From Flavobacteriaceae bacterium (GTDB lineage: Bacteria > Bacteroidota > Bacteroidia > Flavobacteriales > Flavobacteriaceae), in NCBI GenBank assembly GCA_029939235.1, contig JAOZTG010000007.1, positions 9,142 through 42,463 of the forward strand: a DNA stretch of 33,322 nucleotides. Direction: 5' to 3'. The position numbers and the translations under genes are program-made. Below, one piece after another: positions 20,852 through 33,322 of this stretch (the stretch's first letter is position 1; every line of letters begins with the position of its first letter). The notes beneath the pieces are model-generated. The model ran no database searches, was not told the origin of the DNA, and saw only the letters and a list, made by a program, of their open reading frames with translations.

Positions 20852-23800
20852 TTAACTTTCCATTTCTTCTTTAGAACCAACGATTAAATGATCATAATCT
20901 CTCATTCCTGTACCTGCCGGAATTCGTTTACCAACAATTACATTCTCTTTTAATCCTTGTAGATAATCTTCTTTACCATGAACAGCTGCTTCATTTAAAA
21001 CTTTTGTAGTTTCCTGGAAGGAAGCTGCTGAAATAAATGATTTTGTTTGCAGAGAAGCTCTTGTTATACCCTGTAAAATTGGCTCTGCTGTTGCAGGAAC
21101 TGCATCGCGGGCTTCTACCAATTGCTTATCATTTCTACGAAGTATTGAATTTTCATCTCTTAACGCACGGGCTGAAACTATTTGTCCGGCATTTAATTCT
21201 ACAGAATCACCAGCATCCTCAATCACCTTCAATCCATAAATGTTATCATTTTCTTCGATGAAGTCATTTTTATGGATCAATTGGTTTTCTAAGAAAATTG
21301 TATCACCTGAATCAATGATCTTAACTTTACGCATCATTTGGCGAACAACAACCTCAAAGTGTTTATCATTGATCTTTACACCTTGTAATCGATAAACTTC
21401 CTGCACTTCATTAACCAAATATTCCTGTACTTTGCCAGGTCCTTCAATATTCAATATATCTGTTGGAGTAATAGAGCCATCAGAAAGTGGCATACCAGCT
21501 CTAACAAAATCATTTTCCTGAACCAGGATCTGGTTGGAAAGTTTTACAAGATATTTCTTGATATCACCTAATTTTGACTCTACGATGATCTCACGGTTAC
21601 CACGTTTTATCTTCCCAAATGAAACAACACCATCAATTTCAGACACTACTGCCGGATTAGAAGGATTACGAGCTTCAAATAATTCAGTTACACGAGGTAA
21701 ACCACCAGTAATATCACCTGCTTTTCCAGATTTTCTAGGAATCTTCACTAAAATCTCCCCTACTTTGATATCCTGTCCTTCTTCAATTAAAAGGTGAGCA
21801 CCTACCGGTAAAGAGTAAGAACGTAAAGTTTCTCCTTTCTTATTTTGAACGTTTAATATTGGAATTACTTTTTTCTTCTTTGCATCAGAAATAACTTTTT
21901 CCTTATAACCTGTTTGCTCATCCATTTCAACCTGGAAAGTAACACCTTCGATCACATCTTCAAAAACAGCTTTTCCTGCAAATTCAGAAACAATAACTCC
22001 GTTATACGGATCCCATTCGCAAATTACATCTCCTTTTTTGATCGTTCTTTTACCTTCCATAAAGATCTTAGAACCATAAGGTATATTATTTGTACTTAAA
22101 AGGATACCTGTATTTTTGTCAAAAATCTTTATTTCAGTAGTACGAGAAATTACAATGTTCTCGTCATTTCCTTCAGCATCAACGCCTTTAACAGACTTTA
22201 ATTCATCAATAGTAATATTACCATCAAATTTAGAGACCAATTTATTCTCTTCAGAAATGTTTCCTGCAATACCACCTACGTGGAAAGTACGTAATGTTAA
22301 CTGTGTACCCGGCTCACCAATAGATTGTGCAGCAATAACTCCTACTGCTTCTCCTTTTTGAACCATTCTGTTAGTTGATAAACTATGACCATAACATTTA
22401 GCACAAATACCTTTTTTAGACTCACAAGTTAGAGCTGAACGAACCTCAATTGTATCTAAAGAAGTTTCTTCAATTCGTTTAACGATCTCTTCCGTAAATA
22501 ATTCACCTGCTTCCACAATTACTTCATCCGTTTCCGGATCATAAACATCGTGCAAAGAAACTCTACCTAAAATTCTCTCTCCTAAAGTTTCAACGATCTC
22601 ATCATTATTCTTCAAGTGGGTAACTTCTAACCCTCTTAGGGTACCACAATCTTCAATATTAACAATTACATCCTGTGAAACATCTACCAAACGACGTGTT
22701 AAATAACCAGCATCCGCAGTTTTTAACGCTGTATCTGCCAAACCTTTACGCGCACCGTGTGTTGAGATAAAGTACTCCAAAATCGATAATCCTTCCTTAA
22801 AGTTAGATAAAATCGGATTCTCAATAATTTCACCACCACCTGCTGTAGATTTTTTTGGTTTTGCCATCAATCCACGCATACCTGTTAACTGACGAATTTG
22901 CTCTTTAGAACCCCTTGCACCAGAATCAAGCATCATAAACACAGAGTTGAATCCATCTTTATCTTCACGTAATCGTTTCATTGATAATTCCGTTAAACGG
23001 TTATTGGTTGATCCCCAAATATCAATTACCTGATTGTAACGTTCTTTATTTGTTAACATACCCATGTTATAACTAGCCATAATTGAATCTACCTGCTTAT
23101 TCGCATCATCAATCATGTTTTGTTTTTCTTTAGGTATAATTATATCTCCTAAACTAAATGATAGTCCACCCTGGAATGCAAATTTGAATCCCATATTTTT
23201 GATACTATCCAGGAATTTACCTGTAGTTGGCACATCGGTAACTTTTAAAATGTTTCCGATAATATCTCTTAAAGATCTTTTAGTAAGTACCTCATTTATA
23301 TATCCTGCTTCTTCAGGAACAACTTCATTGAACAACACTCTACCTACAGTTGTCTCTATGATTTTAGTTACAGATTCTCCTTCTTCATTTAGATCTTTTG
23401 CTCTAACTTTGATCTTTGCATTTAAGTCTACTTTCTTTTCATTAAAAGCAATTTTCACTTCCTCTAATGAATAAAAAGTAGTTCCTTCTCCTTTAATCTT
23501 CACCTTGTCAGATGATCTACGCTCTTTGGTCATGTAGTACAGACCTAAAACCATGTCTTGCGATGGCACCGTTACCGGAGCTCCGTTCGCAGGATTCAAA
23601 ATATTATGAGAAGCCAACATCAATAATTGTGCTTCTAAAATTGCTTCCTGACCTAAAGGCAAATGCACCGCCATTTGATCCCCATCAAAATCCGCATTAA
23701 ATGCAGTACATACCAATGGGTGTAACTGTATTGCTTTTCCTTCTATTAATTTTGGCTGAAACGCCTGAATACCTAAACGGTGAAGTGTTGGAGCACGATT

Positions 23801-25120
23801 CAATAGTACAGGATGTCCTTTTAAAACATTTTCTAAAATATCCCAAACTACCGGTTCTCTTTTATCAATTATTTTCTTTGCTGATTTAACTGTTTTTACA
23901 ATACCTCTTTCTATTAACTTTCTGATAATAAAAGGCTTATAAAGTTCAGCCGCCATATCCTTAGGAATACCGCATTCGAACAATTTCAATTCCGGACCAA
24001 CAACAATTACCGAACGAGCTGAATAATCAACACGTTTACCTAAAAGGTTTTGACGGAAACGTCCTTGTTTACCTTTTAATGAATCTGATAAAGATTTTAA
24101 CGGTCGGTTAGATTCTGTTTTAACAGCAGAAGATTTACGTGTGTTGTCAAACAATGAATCTACAGATTCTTGCAACATTCGTTTTTCATTACGTAAGATC
24201 ACTTCAGGAGCTTTGATCTCCATCAATCTTTTCAAACGATTATTACGAATAATAACTCTACGGTAAAGATCATTTAAATCAGATGTTGCAAATCTACCTC
24301 CATCTAATGGAACCAACGGACGTAATTCTGGCGGTATCACCGGAACTACTTTCATGATCATCCATTCAGGTTTATTCTCTTTACGAGTATTTGCATCTCT
24401 AAAAGCTTCTACAACGTTCAAACGTTTTAAAGCTTCCATTTTACGTTGTTTTGAAGTCTCTGTATTTGCTTTATGTCTTAATTCGTATGACAATGCATCC
24501 AGATCAATTCTTGATAATAATTCGATTAAACATTCAGCACCCATTTTAGCGATGAATTTATTTGGATCAGAATCATCTAAATATTGATTTTCCTGTGGAA
24601 TAGTTTCTAAAATATTCAAATATTCTTCTTCCGTAAGGAAATCCATTTTTTGTACCGGTACTCCTTCTTCATTGTTTGCAATACCCGGCTGAATTACTAC
24701 ATATCTTTCGTAATAAATGATCATATCTAATTTTTTAGATGGCAAACCTAAAAGGTATCCCATTTTATTAGGTAATGATCTGAAATACCAGATGTGAGCA
24801 ACAGGAACTACTAAATTAATGTGACCTACTCTGTCTCTACGAACTTTTTTCTCAGTTACTTCAACACCACACCTGTCACAAATAATTCCTTTATAACGAA
24901 TACGTTTGTATTTACCACAAGCACATTCATAATCTTTTATTGGTCCAAAAATACGTTCACAAAACAATCCATCTCTTTCAGGTTTATGTGTACGATAATT
25001 GATGGTTTCTGGTTTTAATACTTCACCTCTTGAGTTTTCAAGAATAACTTCAGGTGAAGATAAACCAATGGTAATTTTATTAAACTTTTTTACAGTGTAT
25101 TTTTCTCTTTGTCTTGCCAT
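20852..25120 (-). CDS. rpoC: DNA-directed RNA polymerase subunit beta'
   Basis: 1422 aa; [15 protein letters not shown] catalytic motif; Zn motif [24 protein letters not shown]. Confidence 0.99.
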   Translation of the reverse strand: MARQREKYTVKKFNKITIGLSSPEVILENSRGEVLKPETINYRTHKPERDGLFCERIFGPIKDYECACGKYKRIRYKGIICDRCGVEVTEKKVRRDRVGHINLVVPVAHIWYFRSLPNKMGYLLGLPSKKLDMIIYYERYVVIQPGIANNEEGVPVQKMDFLTEEEYLNILETIPQENQYLDDSDPNKFIAKMGAECLIELLSRIDLDALSYELRHKANTETSKQRKMEALKRLNVVEAFRDANTRKENKPEWMIMKVVPVIPPELRPLVPLDGGRFATSDLNDLYRRVIIRNNRLKRLMEIKAPEVILRNEKRMLQESVDSLFDNTRKSSAVKTESNRPLKSLSDSLKGKQGRFRQNLLGKRVDYSARSVIVVGPELKLFECGIPKDMAAELYKPFIIRKLIERGIVKTVKSAKKIIDKREPVVWDILENVLKGHPVLLNRAPTLHRLGIQAFQPKLIEGKAIQLHPLVCTAFNADFDGDQMAVHLPLGQEAILEAQLLMLASHNILNPANGAPVTVPSQDMVLGLYYMTKERRSSDKVKIKGEGTTFYSLEEVKIAFNEKKVDLNAKIKVRAKDLNEEGESVTKIIETTVGRVLFNEVVPEEAGYINEVLTKRSLRDIIGNILKVTDVPTTGKFLDSIKNMGFKFAFQGGLSFSLGDIIIPKEKQNMIDDANKQVDSIMASYNMGMLTNKERYNQVIDIWGSTNNRLTELSMKRLREDKDGFNSVFMMLDSGARGSKEQIRQLTGMRGLMAKPKKSTAGGGEIIENPILSNFKEGLSILEYFISTHGARKGLADTALKTADAGYLTRRLVDVSQDVIVNIEDCGTLRGLEVTHLKNNDEIVETLGERILGRVSLHDVYDPETDEVIVEAGELFTEEIVKRIEETSLDTIEVRSALTCESKKGICAKCYGHSLSTNRMVQKGEAVGVIAAQSIGEPGTQLTLRTFHVGGIAGNISEENKLVSKFDGNITIDELKSVKGVDAEGNDENIVISRTTEIKIFDKNTGILLSTNNIPYGSKIFMEGKRTIKKGDVICEWDPYNGVIVSEFAGKAVFEDVIEGVTFQVEMDEQTGYKEKVISDAKKKKVIPILNVQNKKGETLRSYSLPVGAHLLIEEGQDIKVGEILVKIPRKSGKAGDITGGLPRVTELFEARNPSNPAVVSEIDGVVSFGKIKRGNREIIVESKLGDIKKYLVKLSNQILVQENDFVRAGMPLSDGSITPTDILNIEGPGKVQEYLVNEVQEVYRLQGVKINDKHFEVVVRQMMRKVKIIDSGDTIFLENQLIHKNDFIEENDNIYGLKVIEDAGDSVELNAGQIVSARALRDENSILRRNDKQLVEARDAVPATAEPILQGITRASLQTKSFISAASFQETTKVLNEAAVHGKEDYLQGLKENVIVGKRIPAGTGMRDYDHLIVGSKEEMES

Positions 25121-25157
25121 AATAATGGAATAGAATTTATGTAAAAATTATATTGAG

Positions 25158-25188
25158 GCAGTAAAGAGGTTTGAGGCCTCTTTACTGC
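25158..25188 (-). other. 12-bp stem-loop in the rpoB-rpoC spacer
   Basis: GCAGTAAAGAGG TTTGAGG CCTCTTTACTGC; no immediate U tract on the minus strand (followed by CTCAATATAATTTTT). Confidence 0.85.
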
Positions 25189-25200
25189 ATTTATTGCTAA

Positions 25201-28200
25201 TTATTCTTCTAACTTCACGTTTAAACCTAAACCTTTTAACTCGTGCATCAATACGTTAAAAGATTCCGGTAAACCAGGTTCTGGCATCGGTTCTCCTTTT
25301 ACGATAGATTCATAAGTTTTAGCTCTACCTAAAACGTCATCAGATTTAACTGTTAAGATCTCTCTCAATGTTGCAGATGCACCATAAGCCTCTAAAGCCC
25401 AAACTTCCATCTCACCAAAACGCTGACCACCAAATTGTGCTTTACCACCAAGTGGTTGTTGTGTGATTAATGAATAAGGTCCGATAGATCTTGCGTGCAT
25501 TTTATCTTCAATCATGTGACCTAACTTGATGATATAAATAATACCAACAGTTGCAGGCTGATCAAAACGATCTCCGGTTCCACCATCATATAAGTAAGTA
25601 TGTCCGAAATCGGGGATTCCTGCTTTTCTTGTCAATTCAGTAATCTGATCAATATGAGCACCGTCAAAAATTGGTGTAGCATATTTTTCACCTAAATTCT
25701 TACCTGCCCAGGCCAAAACAGTTTCATAGATCTGACCAATATTCATACGAGAAGGTACACCAAGAGGATTTAATACAATATCAACCGGAGTTCCGTCTTC
25801 TAAGAAAGGCATATCTTCCTGGCGAACGATTCTTGCAACAATACCTTTGTTACCGTGACGTCCAGCCATTTTATCACCCACTTTTAATTTACGTTTTTTA
25901 GCAACATAAATTTTTGCTAGTTTGATAATACCTTTTGGAAGTTCATCACCAATAGTTACAGCAAATTTTTGTCTTCTTAAAGATCCCTGTAAATCATTAA
26001 CTTTGATCTTATAATTATGTATTAATCTACTAACCAGATTGTTAAGATCTTTATCTGTAGTCCAGGTACCTTTTGTTAAATGTTCATAATCAATAACTGA
26101 ATTTAACATTTTCAAGGTGAATTTCTTCCCTTTTGGTAAGATATCTTCACCAAGATCATTTTGAACACCTTGCGATGTTTTACCATTGATCAGACCAAAT
26201 AACTTATCAATAAGAACTTCTCTTAAATTATCATATTTTACTGTAAATTCAACTTCAAGTCTGTTAACTTCTTCCTTATCTTTAACTCTTGTTGCTTTAT
26301 CTTTTACAGATCTTTGGAATAATTTTTTATCAATTACAACACCTCTTAAAGATGGAGAAGCTTTTAATGAAGCATCTTTTACATCTCCGGCATTATCACC
26401 AAAAATAGCTCTTAATAATTTTTCTTCCGGAGTTGGATCTGATTCTCCTTTTGGAGTGATCTTTCCGATAAGAATATCACCAGGCTTAATTTCTGCACCA
26501 ATTCTTATCATTCCATTTTCATCCAGATCTTTGGTAGCTTCTTCACTAACATTTGGAATATCAGCAGTTAGCTCTTCCGCACCTAATTTAGTATCTCTCA
26601 CATCTAAAGAATACTCATCAATATGAATAGAAGTAAAAATATCTTCACGAACAACTTTTTCAGAAATTACGATCGCATCCTCAAAATTATATCCTTTCCA
26701 GGGCATAAAGGCAACTTTCATATTTCTTCCTAAAGCCAATTCACCTTTTTCAGTTGCATAACCTTCACAAAGAACCTTTCCTTTGGTTACCCTATCACCT
26801 TTTTGAACAATAGGATGCAGGTTAATGGAAGTTCCCTGATTCGTTTTTCTAAATTTAATTAATTCATATACTTTGATATCTGAATCAAAACTTACAACGC
26901 TTTCTTTTTCCGTACGTTCATATTTGATCTCGATTTTATCAGAATCAACATAAATTACTTCACCATCACCTTCTGCATTGATCAAAATTCTTGAATCTTC
27001 TGCTACTCTTCTTTCTAAACCTGTTCCAACAATAGGAGCTTCCGGTCTCATTAATGGTACAGCCTGACGCATCATATTCGATCCCATCAAAGCACGGTTT
27101 GCATCATCATGCTCCAAGAAAGGAATCAATGATGCTGATATAGATGAAATCTGGTTTGGAGATACATCCATATAGTTTACTTCATTTACAGTTACTACAG
27201 GAAAATCACCATCTTCTCTGGCAACCACTTTCTCTAAAACAATATTACCATCAGCATCCAGCTCTAAATTTGATTGGGCAATTTTTTTACCTTCTTCTTC
27301 TTCAGCACTTAAATAAATAGGATTTTGGGTAGTATCTACATGTCCGTCTTTAACCTCTCTATAAGGAGTTTCAATAAATCCTAGGTTATTTACTTTAGCA
27401 TAAACAGCCAATGAAGATATCAATCCAATATTCGGTCCCTCAGGAGTTTCAATAGGACATAGTCTACCGTAGTGTGTAAAGTGAACGTCACGAACCTCAA
27501 AACCTGCTCTTTCACGAGAAAGTCCACCTGGTCCTAAAGCTGATAATCTTCTTTTATGAGTGATCTCAGCAAGAGGATTAGTTTGATCCATAAATTGAGA
27601 CAATTGATTTGTCCCAAAGAATGAGTTGATCACAGAGGATAAAGTCTTAGAATTGATCAGATCAATTGGTGTAAACACCTCATTGTCACGAACATTCATT
27701 CTTTCACGAATAGTTCGAGCCATACGTGAAAGACCTACTCCAAACTGACCTGCAAGTTGTTCTCCAACTGTTCTTACACGTCTGTTAGACAAGTGGTCAA
27801 TATCATCAACCTCTGCTTTTGAATTTACTAAATTTATTAAGTTTTTAACAATAGTGATGATATCTTCTTTGGTTAAAACCTTTTGTTCGATATCAATATC
27901 CAAACCTAATTTTTTATTCATTCTGTAACGACCAACCTCTCCAAGATTATAACGTTGTTCAGAAAAGAATAATTTATTGATAATACCTTTTGCAGTTTCA
28001 TAATCTGGCGGTTCAGCATTACGTAACTGACGGTAAATATGTTCAACAGCCTCTTTTTCAGAGTTTGTTGGATCTTTTTGCAAGGTGTTATGAATAATTG
28101 CATAATCACCTGACTCATTATCTAATTTGTGTAATAAGATCGTTTTAGCACCAGATTCAATGATTTCTTCAATATGCTCTTTTTCAAGAACAGTATCTCT

Positions 28201-29016
28201 GTCTAATATGATCTCATTTCTTTCAATAGAAACAACCTCTCCAGTATCTTCATCTACAAAATCTTCAAACCAGGTCTTTAATACTCTGGCGGCTAGTTTT
28301 CTTTCCAGTACTTTTTTAAGTCCGCTTTTTGATACTTTCACCTCTTCTGCAAGATCAAATATTTCAAGAATATCTTTATCTCTTTCAAAGCCAATAGCTC
28401 TAAAAAGTGTAGTAACCGGTAATTTTTTCTTTCTATCGATATAAGCGTACATCACTTGATTTATATCGGTAGCAAACTCAATCCAAGAACCTTTAAAAGG
28501 AATTACTCTTGCTGAGTATAATTTTGTTCCATTTGCATGGAAAGACTGACCGAAGAAAACCCCTGGTGAACGGTGCAACTGCGAAACTACAACACGCTCG
28601 GCACCATTGATAACGAATGTACCACTATGGGTCATGTAAGGGATAACTCCTAAATAAACATCTTGAACGATTGTTTCAAAATCTTCATGTTCAGGATCAG
28701 TACAATAAAGTTTTAGACGTGCTTTTAAAGGAACACTATAGGTCAAACCTCTTTCAATACATTCAAGGATAGAATATCTTGGTGGGTCAACAAAGTAATC
28801 TAAAAATTCTAAAACAAAATTGTTTCTTGTATCTGTAATTGGGAAATTTTCCATGAAGGTTTTGTACAAGCCCTCATCACTTCTTTCATCAGATTTGGTT
28901 TCTAATTGAAAAAAATCCTGGAAAGATTTTATTTGAATATCCAAAAAGTCAGGATAGTCGGTTATCAATTTAGCTGATGCAAAGTTTACTCTTTGGTTTA
29001 ATTGTTTCGTTGCCAA
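25201..29016 (-). CDS. rpoB: DNA-directed RNA polymerase subunit beta
   Basis: 1271 aa; [81 protein letters not shown]. Confidence 0.99.
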   Translation of the reverse strand: MATKQLNQRVNFASAKLITDYPDFLDIQIKSFQDFFQLETKSDERSDEGLYKTFMENFPITDTRNNFVLEFLDYFVDPPRYSILECIERGLTYSVPLKARLKLYCTDPEHEDFETIVQDVYLGVIPYMTHSGTFVINGAERVVVSQLHRSPGVFFGQSFHANGTKLYSARVIPFKGSWIEFATDINQVMYAYIDRKKKLPVTTLFRAIGFERDKDILEIFDLAEEVKVSKSGLKKVLERKLAARVLKTWFEDFVDEDTGEVVSIERNEIILDRDTVLEKEHIEEIIESGAKTILLHKLDNESGDYAIIHNTLQKDPTNSEKEAVEHIYRQLRNAEPPDYETAKGIINKLFFSEQRYNLGEVGRYRMNKKLGLDIDIEQKVLTKEDIITIVKNLINLVNSKAEVDDIDHLSNRRVRTVGEQLAGQFGVGLSRMARTIRERMNVRDNEVFTPIDLINSKTLSSVINSFFGTNQLSQFMDQTNPLAEITHKRRLSALGPGGLSRERAGFEVRDVHFTHYGRLCPIETPEGPNIGLISSLAVYAKVNNLGFIETPYREVKDGHVDTTQNPIYLSAEEEEGKKIAQSNLELDADGNIVLEKVVAREDGDFPVVTVNEVNYMDVSPNQISSISASLIPFLEHDDANRALMGSNMMRQAVPLMRPEAPIVGTGLERRVAEDSRILINAEGDGEVIYVDSDKIEIKYERTEKESVVSFDSDIKVYELIKFRKTNQGTSINLHPIVQKGDRVTKGKVLCEGYATEKGELALGRNMKVAFMPWKGYNFEDAIVISEKVVREDIFTSIHIDEYSLDVRDTKLGAEELTADIPNVSEEATKDLDENGMIRIGAEIKPGDILIGKITPKGESDPTPEEKLLRAIFGDNAGDVKDASLKASPSLRGVVIDKKLFQRSVKDKATRVKDKEEVNRLEVEFTVKYDNLREVLIDKLFGLINGKTSQGVQNDLGEDILPKGKKFTLKMLNSVIDYEHLTKGTWTTDKDLNNLVSRLIHNYKIKVNDLQGSLRRQKFAVTIGDELPKGIIKLAKIYVAKKRKLKVGDKMAGRHGNKGIVARIVRQEDMPFLEDGTPVDIVLNPLGVPSRMNIGQIYETVLAWAGKNLGEKYATPIFDGAHIDQITELTRKAGIPDFGHTYLYDGGTGDRFDQPATVGIIYIIKLGHMIEDKMHARSIGPYSLITQQPLGGKAQFGGQRFGEMEVWALEAYGASATLREILTVKSDDVLGRAKTYESIVKGEPMPEPGLPESFNVLMHELKGLGLNVKLEE

Positions 29017-29065
29017 TGGAGAAAAATTTAAATTTAAATTATAAGAACGAATATATATGCAAAAT

Positions 29066-29104
29066 GGTTTAGGCCTAAGTGGAATTACCCCAAAGACCTA
29101 AACC
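29066..29104 (-). other. Stem-loop in the rplL-rpoB spacer
   Basis: GGTTTAGG...CCTAAACC, 8-bp perfect outer stem with a 23-nt loop; no U tract immediately following on the minus strand. Confidence 0.7.
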
Positions 29105-29127
29105 TTAATTGTTTAGAGAAAAGTAGA

Positions 29128-29502
29128 CTACTTTAGCTCTACTTCTGCTCCTGCATCTTCTAAAGATTTTTTAAGACCTTCAGCCTCATCTTTAGCGATA
29201 CCTTCTTTGATTGGTGCTGGTGCACTATCAACGATTCCTTTAGCTTCTTTCAATCCTAAACCGGTTAATTCTTTCACCAATTTAACAACTGCCAATTTAG
29301 ATTGACCTGCTGCTTTCAAGATTACATCAAATTCTGTTTGCTCTTCTGCAGCTTCTTCTCCTCCTGCTGCAGGACCTGCTACTGCTACTGCTGCTGCAGC
29401 TGGCTCGATACCATATTCTTCTTTTAAAATATCTGCCAATTCATTAACTTCTTTTACTGTTAAGTTAACTAACTGTTCTGCGAAATCTTTTAATTCTGCC
29501 AT
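29128..29502 (-). CDS. rplL: 50S ribosomal protein L7/L12
   Basis: 124 aa; [44 protein letters not shown]. Confidence 0.99.
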   Translation of the reverse strand: MAELKDFAEQLVNLTVKEVNELADILKEEYGIEPAAAAVAVAGPAAGGEEAAEEQTEFDVILKAAGQSKLAVVKLVKELTGLGLKEAKGIVDSAPAPIKEGIAKDEAEGLKKSLEDAGAEVELK

Positions 29503-29549
29503 TTTTCTACTGTTTAAATTTTATTATTTAGTTTATTAGTGTGTGTATT

Positions 29550-30065
29550 TTATTTTTCTGATAAAGTTTTCAAGATACCAGCCAATTTACCTCCTCCTGA
29601 TTGTAATGCTGAAATAACATTTTTAGCAGGTGATTGTAAGATGGTGATAACCTCTCCAATAAGTTCTTCTTTAGATTTAATGTTTACTAAAGCATCCAAT
29701 TGGTCATCTCCAACATAGATAGACGCTTCAATATACGCACCTTTAAGAATAGGCTTTTTAGATTTTTTTCTAAACTCTTTGATCACTTTGGCTGGAGCAT
29801 TTCCAGTTTCAGAAACCATCATAGAAGTATTACCTTTTAATGTTTCAGGTAAATCTCCAAAATCTTTATCCGATTGTTCCATTGCTTTTGCAAGCAAGGT
29901 ATTTTTAACAACTGCCAAATTAACGTTTGCTTTAAAACAAGCTCTACGTAAATTTGATGTATCCGAAGCATTTAAGTTCGAAATATCAGCTAAATAGATA
30001 ATATTGTTATCTGCTAATTTGCCAGTTAAATCCTTAATCACTTGTGATTTTTCTTCTCTAGTCAT
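29550..30065 (-). CDS. rplJ: 50S ribosomal protein L10
   Basis: 171 aa; MTREEKSQVIKDLTGKLADNNIIYLADISNLNA..; synteny rplA-rplJ-rplL. Confidence 0.97.
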   Translation of the reverse strand: MTREEKSQVIKDLTGKLADNNIIYLADISNLNASDTSNLRRACFKANVNLAVVKNTLLAKAMEQSDKDFGDLPETLKGNTSMMVSETGNAPAKVIKEFRKKSKKPILKGAYIEASIYVGDDQLDALVNIKSKEELIGEVITILQSPAKNVISALQSGGGKLAGILKTLSEK

Positions 30066-30076
30066 AATTCAATATT

Positions 30077-30775
30077 TTAACTTGCACTAACTGATTTTAT
30101 ATCTATTTCAACTCCCGGACTCATCGTACTTGATAAATAAATACTTTTTACATAAGTTCCCTTTACAGTTGATGGTTTCAATTTGAGCAAGGTTTGAATT
30201 ACTTCATTTGCATTGTCCGCAATTTTATCTGCATCAAATGATGCTTTTCCAATTGAAGCATGAATAATTCCGGTTTTATCAACTTTGAAGTCAATCTTAC
30301 CACCTTTTACATCTTTAACCGCTTTAGCAACATCCATTGTTACAGTACCTGTTTTTGGGTTAGGCATTAATCCTCTTGGTCCTAATATTCTACCTAAAGG
30401 TCCTAATTTACCCATTACACTTGGCATGGTAACAATAACGTCAACATCTGTCCATCCTCCTTTAATTTTTTGAAGGTACTCATCCAATCCTACGTAATCA
30501 GCTCCAGCTTCTTTTGCATCTGCTTCTTTATCTGGTGTAACCAATGCCAATACTTTCACATTTTTACCGGTTCCGTGAGGTAAAGTTACTACCCCTCTTA
30601 CCATTTGGTTTGCTTTACGCGGATCAACACCTAAACGTACAGCAAGATCAATACTTGCATCAAATTTTACGCTGGTGATATCTTTTATTACAGAAGATGC
30701 TTCCTTTAAATTGTATGCTTTTTTAACATCAAATTTTGAAATTGCTTCTTTCTGTTTCTTTGTTAGTTTTGCCAT
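30077..30775 (-). CDS. rplA: 50S ribosomal protein L1
   Basis: 232 aa; [46 protein letters not shown]. Confidence 0.99.
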   Translation of the reverse strand: MAKLTKKQKEAISKFDVKKAYNLKEASSVIKDITSVKFDASIDLAVRLGVDPRKANQMVRGVVTLPHGTGKNVKVLALVTPDKEADAKEAGADYVGLDEYLQKIKGGWTDVDVIVTMPSVMGKLGPLGRILGPRGLMPNPKTGTVTMDVAKAVKDVKGGKIDFKVDKTGIIHASIGKASFDADKIADNANEVIQTLLKLKPSTVKGTYVKSIYLSSTMSPGVEIDIKSVSAS

Positions 30776-30779
30776 CTTC

Positions 30780-31226
30780 TTATGCTGTTTTAACCGGAGC
30801 TTCTCCTTTTACACGAATACCCATAGATCTAGCAGTTCCTGCTATCATAATCATAGCTGACTCTACTTGAAAAGCATTTAAGTCAACCATTTTATCCTCA
30901 GCAATTTTTCTGATTTGATCCCAGGTTACTGTAGCTACTTTCTTTCTATTAGGTTCTCCTGAACCTTTTTTCAATTTAGCTGCTTCTAACAATTGCACAG
31001 CTGCTGGTGGAGTTTTTACAATAAAGTCAAATGATTTATCCTTGTAAACATTAATTACAACGGGTAAAACTTTCCCTGCTTTATCCTGAGTTCTAGCGTT
31101 GAATTGCTTACAGAACTCCATGATATTAACTCCGGCAGCACCTAATGCTGGTCCTACAGGTGGTGAAGGATTAGCTGCACCTCCACGAACTTGTAATTTT
31201 ACTACCTTACTAATTTCTTTTGCCAT
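30780..31226 (-). CDS. rplK: 50S ribosomal protein L11
   Basis: 148 aa; [35 protein letters not shown]. Confidence 0.99.
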   Translation of the reverse strand: MAKEISKVVKLQVRGGAANPSPPVGPALGAAGVNIMEFCKQFNARTQDKAGKVLPVVINVYKDKSFDFIVKTPPAAVQLLEAAKLKKGSGEPNRKKVATVTWDQIRKIAEDKMVDLNAFQVESAMIMIAGTARSMGIRVKGEAPVKTA

Positions 31227-31293
31227 TTTTTAAACTTTAATTAAGAAAACACATTAATTGGAAGCTAATGTATTAACCAAATTCTCGTAACAT

Positions 31294-31848
31294 TTATGAG
31301 ATTTTCTCAACTTGCATGTAGTTCAATTCCAGTGGAGTTTTACGTCCAAAGATCTTCACCATCACTTCAAGTTTACGTTTTTCTTCGTTTATTTTTTCAA
31401 TTACTCCATCAAATCCGTTAAACGGACCATCGATAACTTTCACTGTTTCTCCTTTGATAAAAGGAATCGCAACATTTTCATTTTGTACAGCCAATTCATC
31501 TACTGTACCTAACATTCTGTTTACTTCTGACTTTCTTAATGGTACCGGATCACCTCCCTTGGTTTCACCTAAAAAACCAATTACACCTGTAACCGATTTA
31601 ATAACGTGAGGAACCTCTCCACTCAAATTTGCTTCCACCATGATATACCCAGGAAAATATACTTTTTCCTTGTGGTACTTTTTTCCATTACGTATTTGAA
31701 TAACTTTTTCGGTAGGAACTAGAACCTGGCTAACAAAATCTGATAATCCTAATCGAGCAATTTCATTTTCAATATAGGCTTTTACCTTATTTTCTTGTCC
31801 GCCAATAGCTCTTACGGCATACCATTTCATTACAGAAGAATCAGACAT
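31294..31848 (-). CDS. nusG: Transcription termination/antitermination protein NusG
   Basis: 184 aa; KWYAVRAIGGQENKVKAYIE, VYFPGYIMVEA, KGETVKVIDGPFNGFDGVIEKINEEKRKLEVMVKIFGRKTPLEL (KOW). Confidence 0.98.
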   Translation of the reverse strand: MSDSSVMKWYAVRAIGGQENKVKAYIENEIARLGLSDFVSQVLVPTEKVIQIRNGKKYHKEKVYFPGYIMVEANLSGEVPHVIKSVTGVIGFLGETKGGDPVPLRKSEVNRMLGTVDELAVQNENVAIPFIKGETVKVIDGPFNGFDGVIEKINEEKRKLEVMVKIFGRKTPLELNYMQVEKIS

Positions 31849-31857
31849 AATTATATA

Positions 31858-32049
31858 TTAATTAAAAATGTTAAAAAATTGTTCTAAAGCTGTTTGGAAA
31901 AATTTATCTACTACAAAAACTGCCAAAGCAAAAATTATAGTAAATACCGCAACAAGTACTGTGTCTTTTTGTGCTTGCTCTTTTTTCTCCCAGGTAACAT
32001 TATTTTTTAATTCTTCAAATGAATCTTTGATGTAATTTACTAACTCCAT
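31858..32049 (-). CDS. secE: Preprotein translocase subunit SecE
   Basis: 63 aa; ELKNNVTWEKKEQAQKDTVLVAVFTIIFALAVFVVDKFFQ; located directly upstream of nusG. Confidence 0.95.
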   Translation of the reverse strand: MELVNYIKDSFEELKNNVTWEKKEQAQKDTVLVAVFTIIFALAVFVVDKFFQTALEQFFNIFN

Positions 32050-32065
32050 TTCAATCTAATTTACG

Positions 32066-32138
32066 CACGGGTGGAGAGGCTCGAACTCCCGACACCTGGT
32101 TTTGGAGACCAGTGCTCTACCAACTGAGCTACACCCGT
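32066..32138 (-). tRNA. trnW: tRNA-Trp (anticodon CCA)
   Basis: Minus strand ACGGGTGTAGCTCAGTTGGTAGAGCACTGGTCTCCAAAACCAGGTGTCGGGAGTTCGAGCCTCTCCACCCGTG folds as a cloverleaf: acceptor ACGGGTG/CACCCGT, anticodon loop CTCCAAA, discriminator G; CCA not encoded. Confidence 0.97.
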
Positions 32139-32230
32139 ATTAAGCAGTTTACTTTTTCTTTTAGTAAAGTTTTACTGCTAAAATCTAAGTTTTGTTTTTA
32201 TAAAAAAACACTCTACTTAAACGAATATAA

Positions 32231-32254
32231 GGTGCCTCTTTAAAAAGAGGCACC
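32231..32254 (-). terminator. Hairpin downstream of tuf (weak terminator or processing site)
   Basis: GGTGCCTCTTT AA AAAGAGGCACC, perfect 11-bp inverted repeat; only TTATATT follows on the minus strand. Confidence 0.65.
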
Positions 32255-32288
32255 CGACATTCATAATTATTTTAATTGACTAAATTAA

Positions 32289-33322
32289 TCAGTCAAGAAT
32301 TTCAGTAACCTGACCTGCACCTACAGTTCTACCTCCTTCACGGATTGCAAAACGTAAACCTAAGTTCAATGCAATTGGTTGTAATAAATCAACTGTAATA
32401 GTTAAGTTATCTCCAGGCATTACCATTTCAACACCTTCAGGTAAATTAATAGTACCTGTAACGTCAGTTGTTCTTACATAGAACTGTGGACGGTAATTTT
32501 TGTGGAATGGAGTATGACGACCACCTTCTTCTTTTTTCAAGATATAAACTTCTGCTTTGAATTTAGCATGTGGCTTAATTGAACCTGGCTTACAGATTAC
32601 CATACCTCTACTAATTTCATCTTTATCAATACCTCTTAATAAGATACCTACGTTATCACCAGCTTCACCTCTATCTAATATTTTACGAAACATCTCAACT
32701 CCAGTTACAACAGAAGTTAATTTTTCAGCTCCCATACCGATAATATCAACAGAATCTCCTGTATTTGCAACACCCATTTCAATACGGCCAGTAGCAACAG
32801 TACCACGACCTGTAATTGAGAATACATCTTCAACAGGCATTAAGAAATCTTTATCAATATCTCTTTTTGGTAATTCGATCCAGCTATCAACTGCATCCAT
32901 TAATTCCATTATTCCACCAACCCATTTTTCTTCTCCGTTCAATGCACCTAATGCAGAACCTTGAATTACAGGGCCATTATCACCATCATATTCATAGAAT
33001 GATAATAATTCTCTAATTTCCATATCAACTAGTTCTAACAATTCCTCATCATCAACCATGTCTACTTTATTCATAAACACAACCATTCTAGGAATACCTA
33101 CCTGGCGACCTAATAAGATATGTTCACGAGTTTGTGGCATTGGTCCATCAGTTGCAGCAACAACTAAAATAGCACCGTCCATCTGAGCAGCACCAGTTAC
33201 CATGTTCTTTACGTAATCCGCGTGACCTGGACAGTCAACGTGAGCGTAATGACGATTTGCTGTTGAATATTCAACATGCGCAGTATTAATTGTTATACCT
33301 CTTTCTTTTTCTTCTGGAGCAT
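32289..33322 (-). CDS. tuf: Elongation factor Tu, truncated at its 5' end by the window edge
   Basis: Minus-strand frame stays open to 33322 ([67 protein letters not shown]), so the listed start at 33203 is internal. Confidence 0.98.
   Translation of the reverse strand, partial: APEEKERGITINTAHVEYSTANRHYAHVDCPGHADYVKNMVTGAAQMDGAILVVAATDGPMPQTREHILLGRQVGIPRMVVFMNKVDMVDDEELLELVDMEIRELLSFYEYDGDNGPVIQGSALGALNGEEKWVGGIMELMDAVDSWIELPKRDIDKDFLMPVEDVFSITGRGTVATGRIEMGVANTGDSVDIIGMGAEKLTSVVTGVEMFRKILDRGEAGDNVGILLRGIDKDEISRGMVICKPGSIKPHAKFKAEVYILKKEEGGRHTPFHKNYRPQFYVRTTDVTGTINLPEGVEMVMPGDNLTITVDLLQPIALNLGLRFAIREGGRTVGAGQVTEILD

Noticed and set aside
20852-29016. Many antisense ORFs inside rpoB and rpoC (e.g. 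26186-26626, 23115-23474, 28127-28444)
   Set aside because: They lie wholly opposite highly conserved genes, have Ser/Leu-rich low-information translations and no recognisable domains; typical shadow ORFs.
29502-30077. Possible L10 leader regulatory RNA before rplJ
   Set aside because: The rplA-rplJ gap is only 11 bp, too small for a leader structure; any regulation would have to lie elsewhere.

Overview
The window is a core-genome segment of a Bacteroidota (Flavobacteriia-like) chromosome, with AT-rich intergenic regions. From left to right it contains: a type IX secretion/gliding cluster (gldN-gldM-gldL-gldK, minus strand); an arginase-fold gene with degraded metal ligands; topA; an LVIVD-type lipoprotein; a plus-strand block of miaB, a sigma54 enhancer-binding protein, an LptE-like lipoprotein, a conserved hypothetical, secG, groES and groEL; a YciI-family gene broken by a +1 frame change at a T5A8 homopolymer; then a minus-strand block of a TonB receptor, a multi-TM protein with histidine motifs, a DUF3467 protein, rpoC, rpoB, rplL, rplJ, rplA, rplK, nusG, secE, tRNA-Trp(CCA) and a 5'-truncated tuf. 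I see no CRISPR array, transposon, phage or obvious defence island. The items most worth following up are: the pseudo-arginase next to gldK; the frame-shifted YciI gene with a possible slippery run; hairpins at rplL/rpoB, rpoB/rpoC, rpoC/DUF3467 and DUF3467/TM-gene boundaries; and the His-rich membrane protein resembling a heme-copper oxidase subunit I. I do not see convincing evidence of a wholly new multi-gene system. All family calls come from reading motifs by eye; no searches were run.
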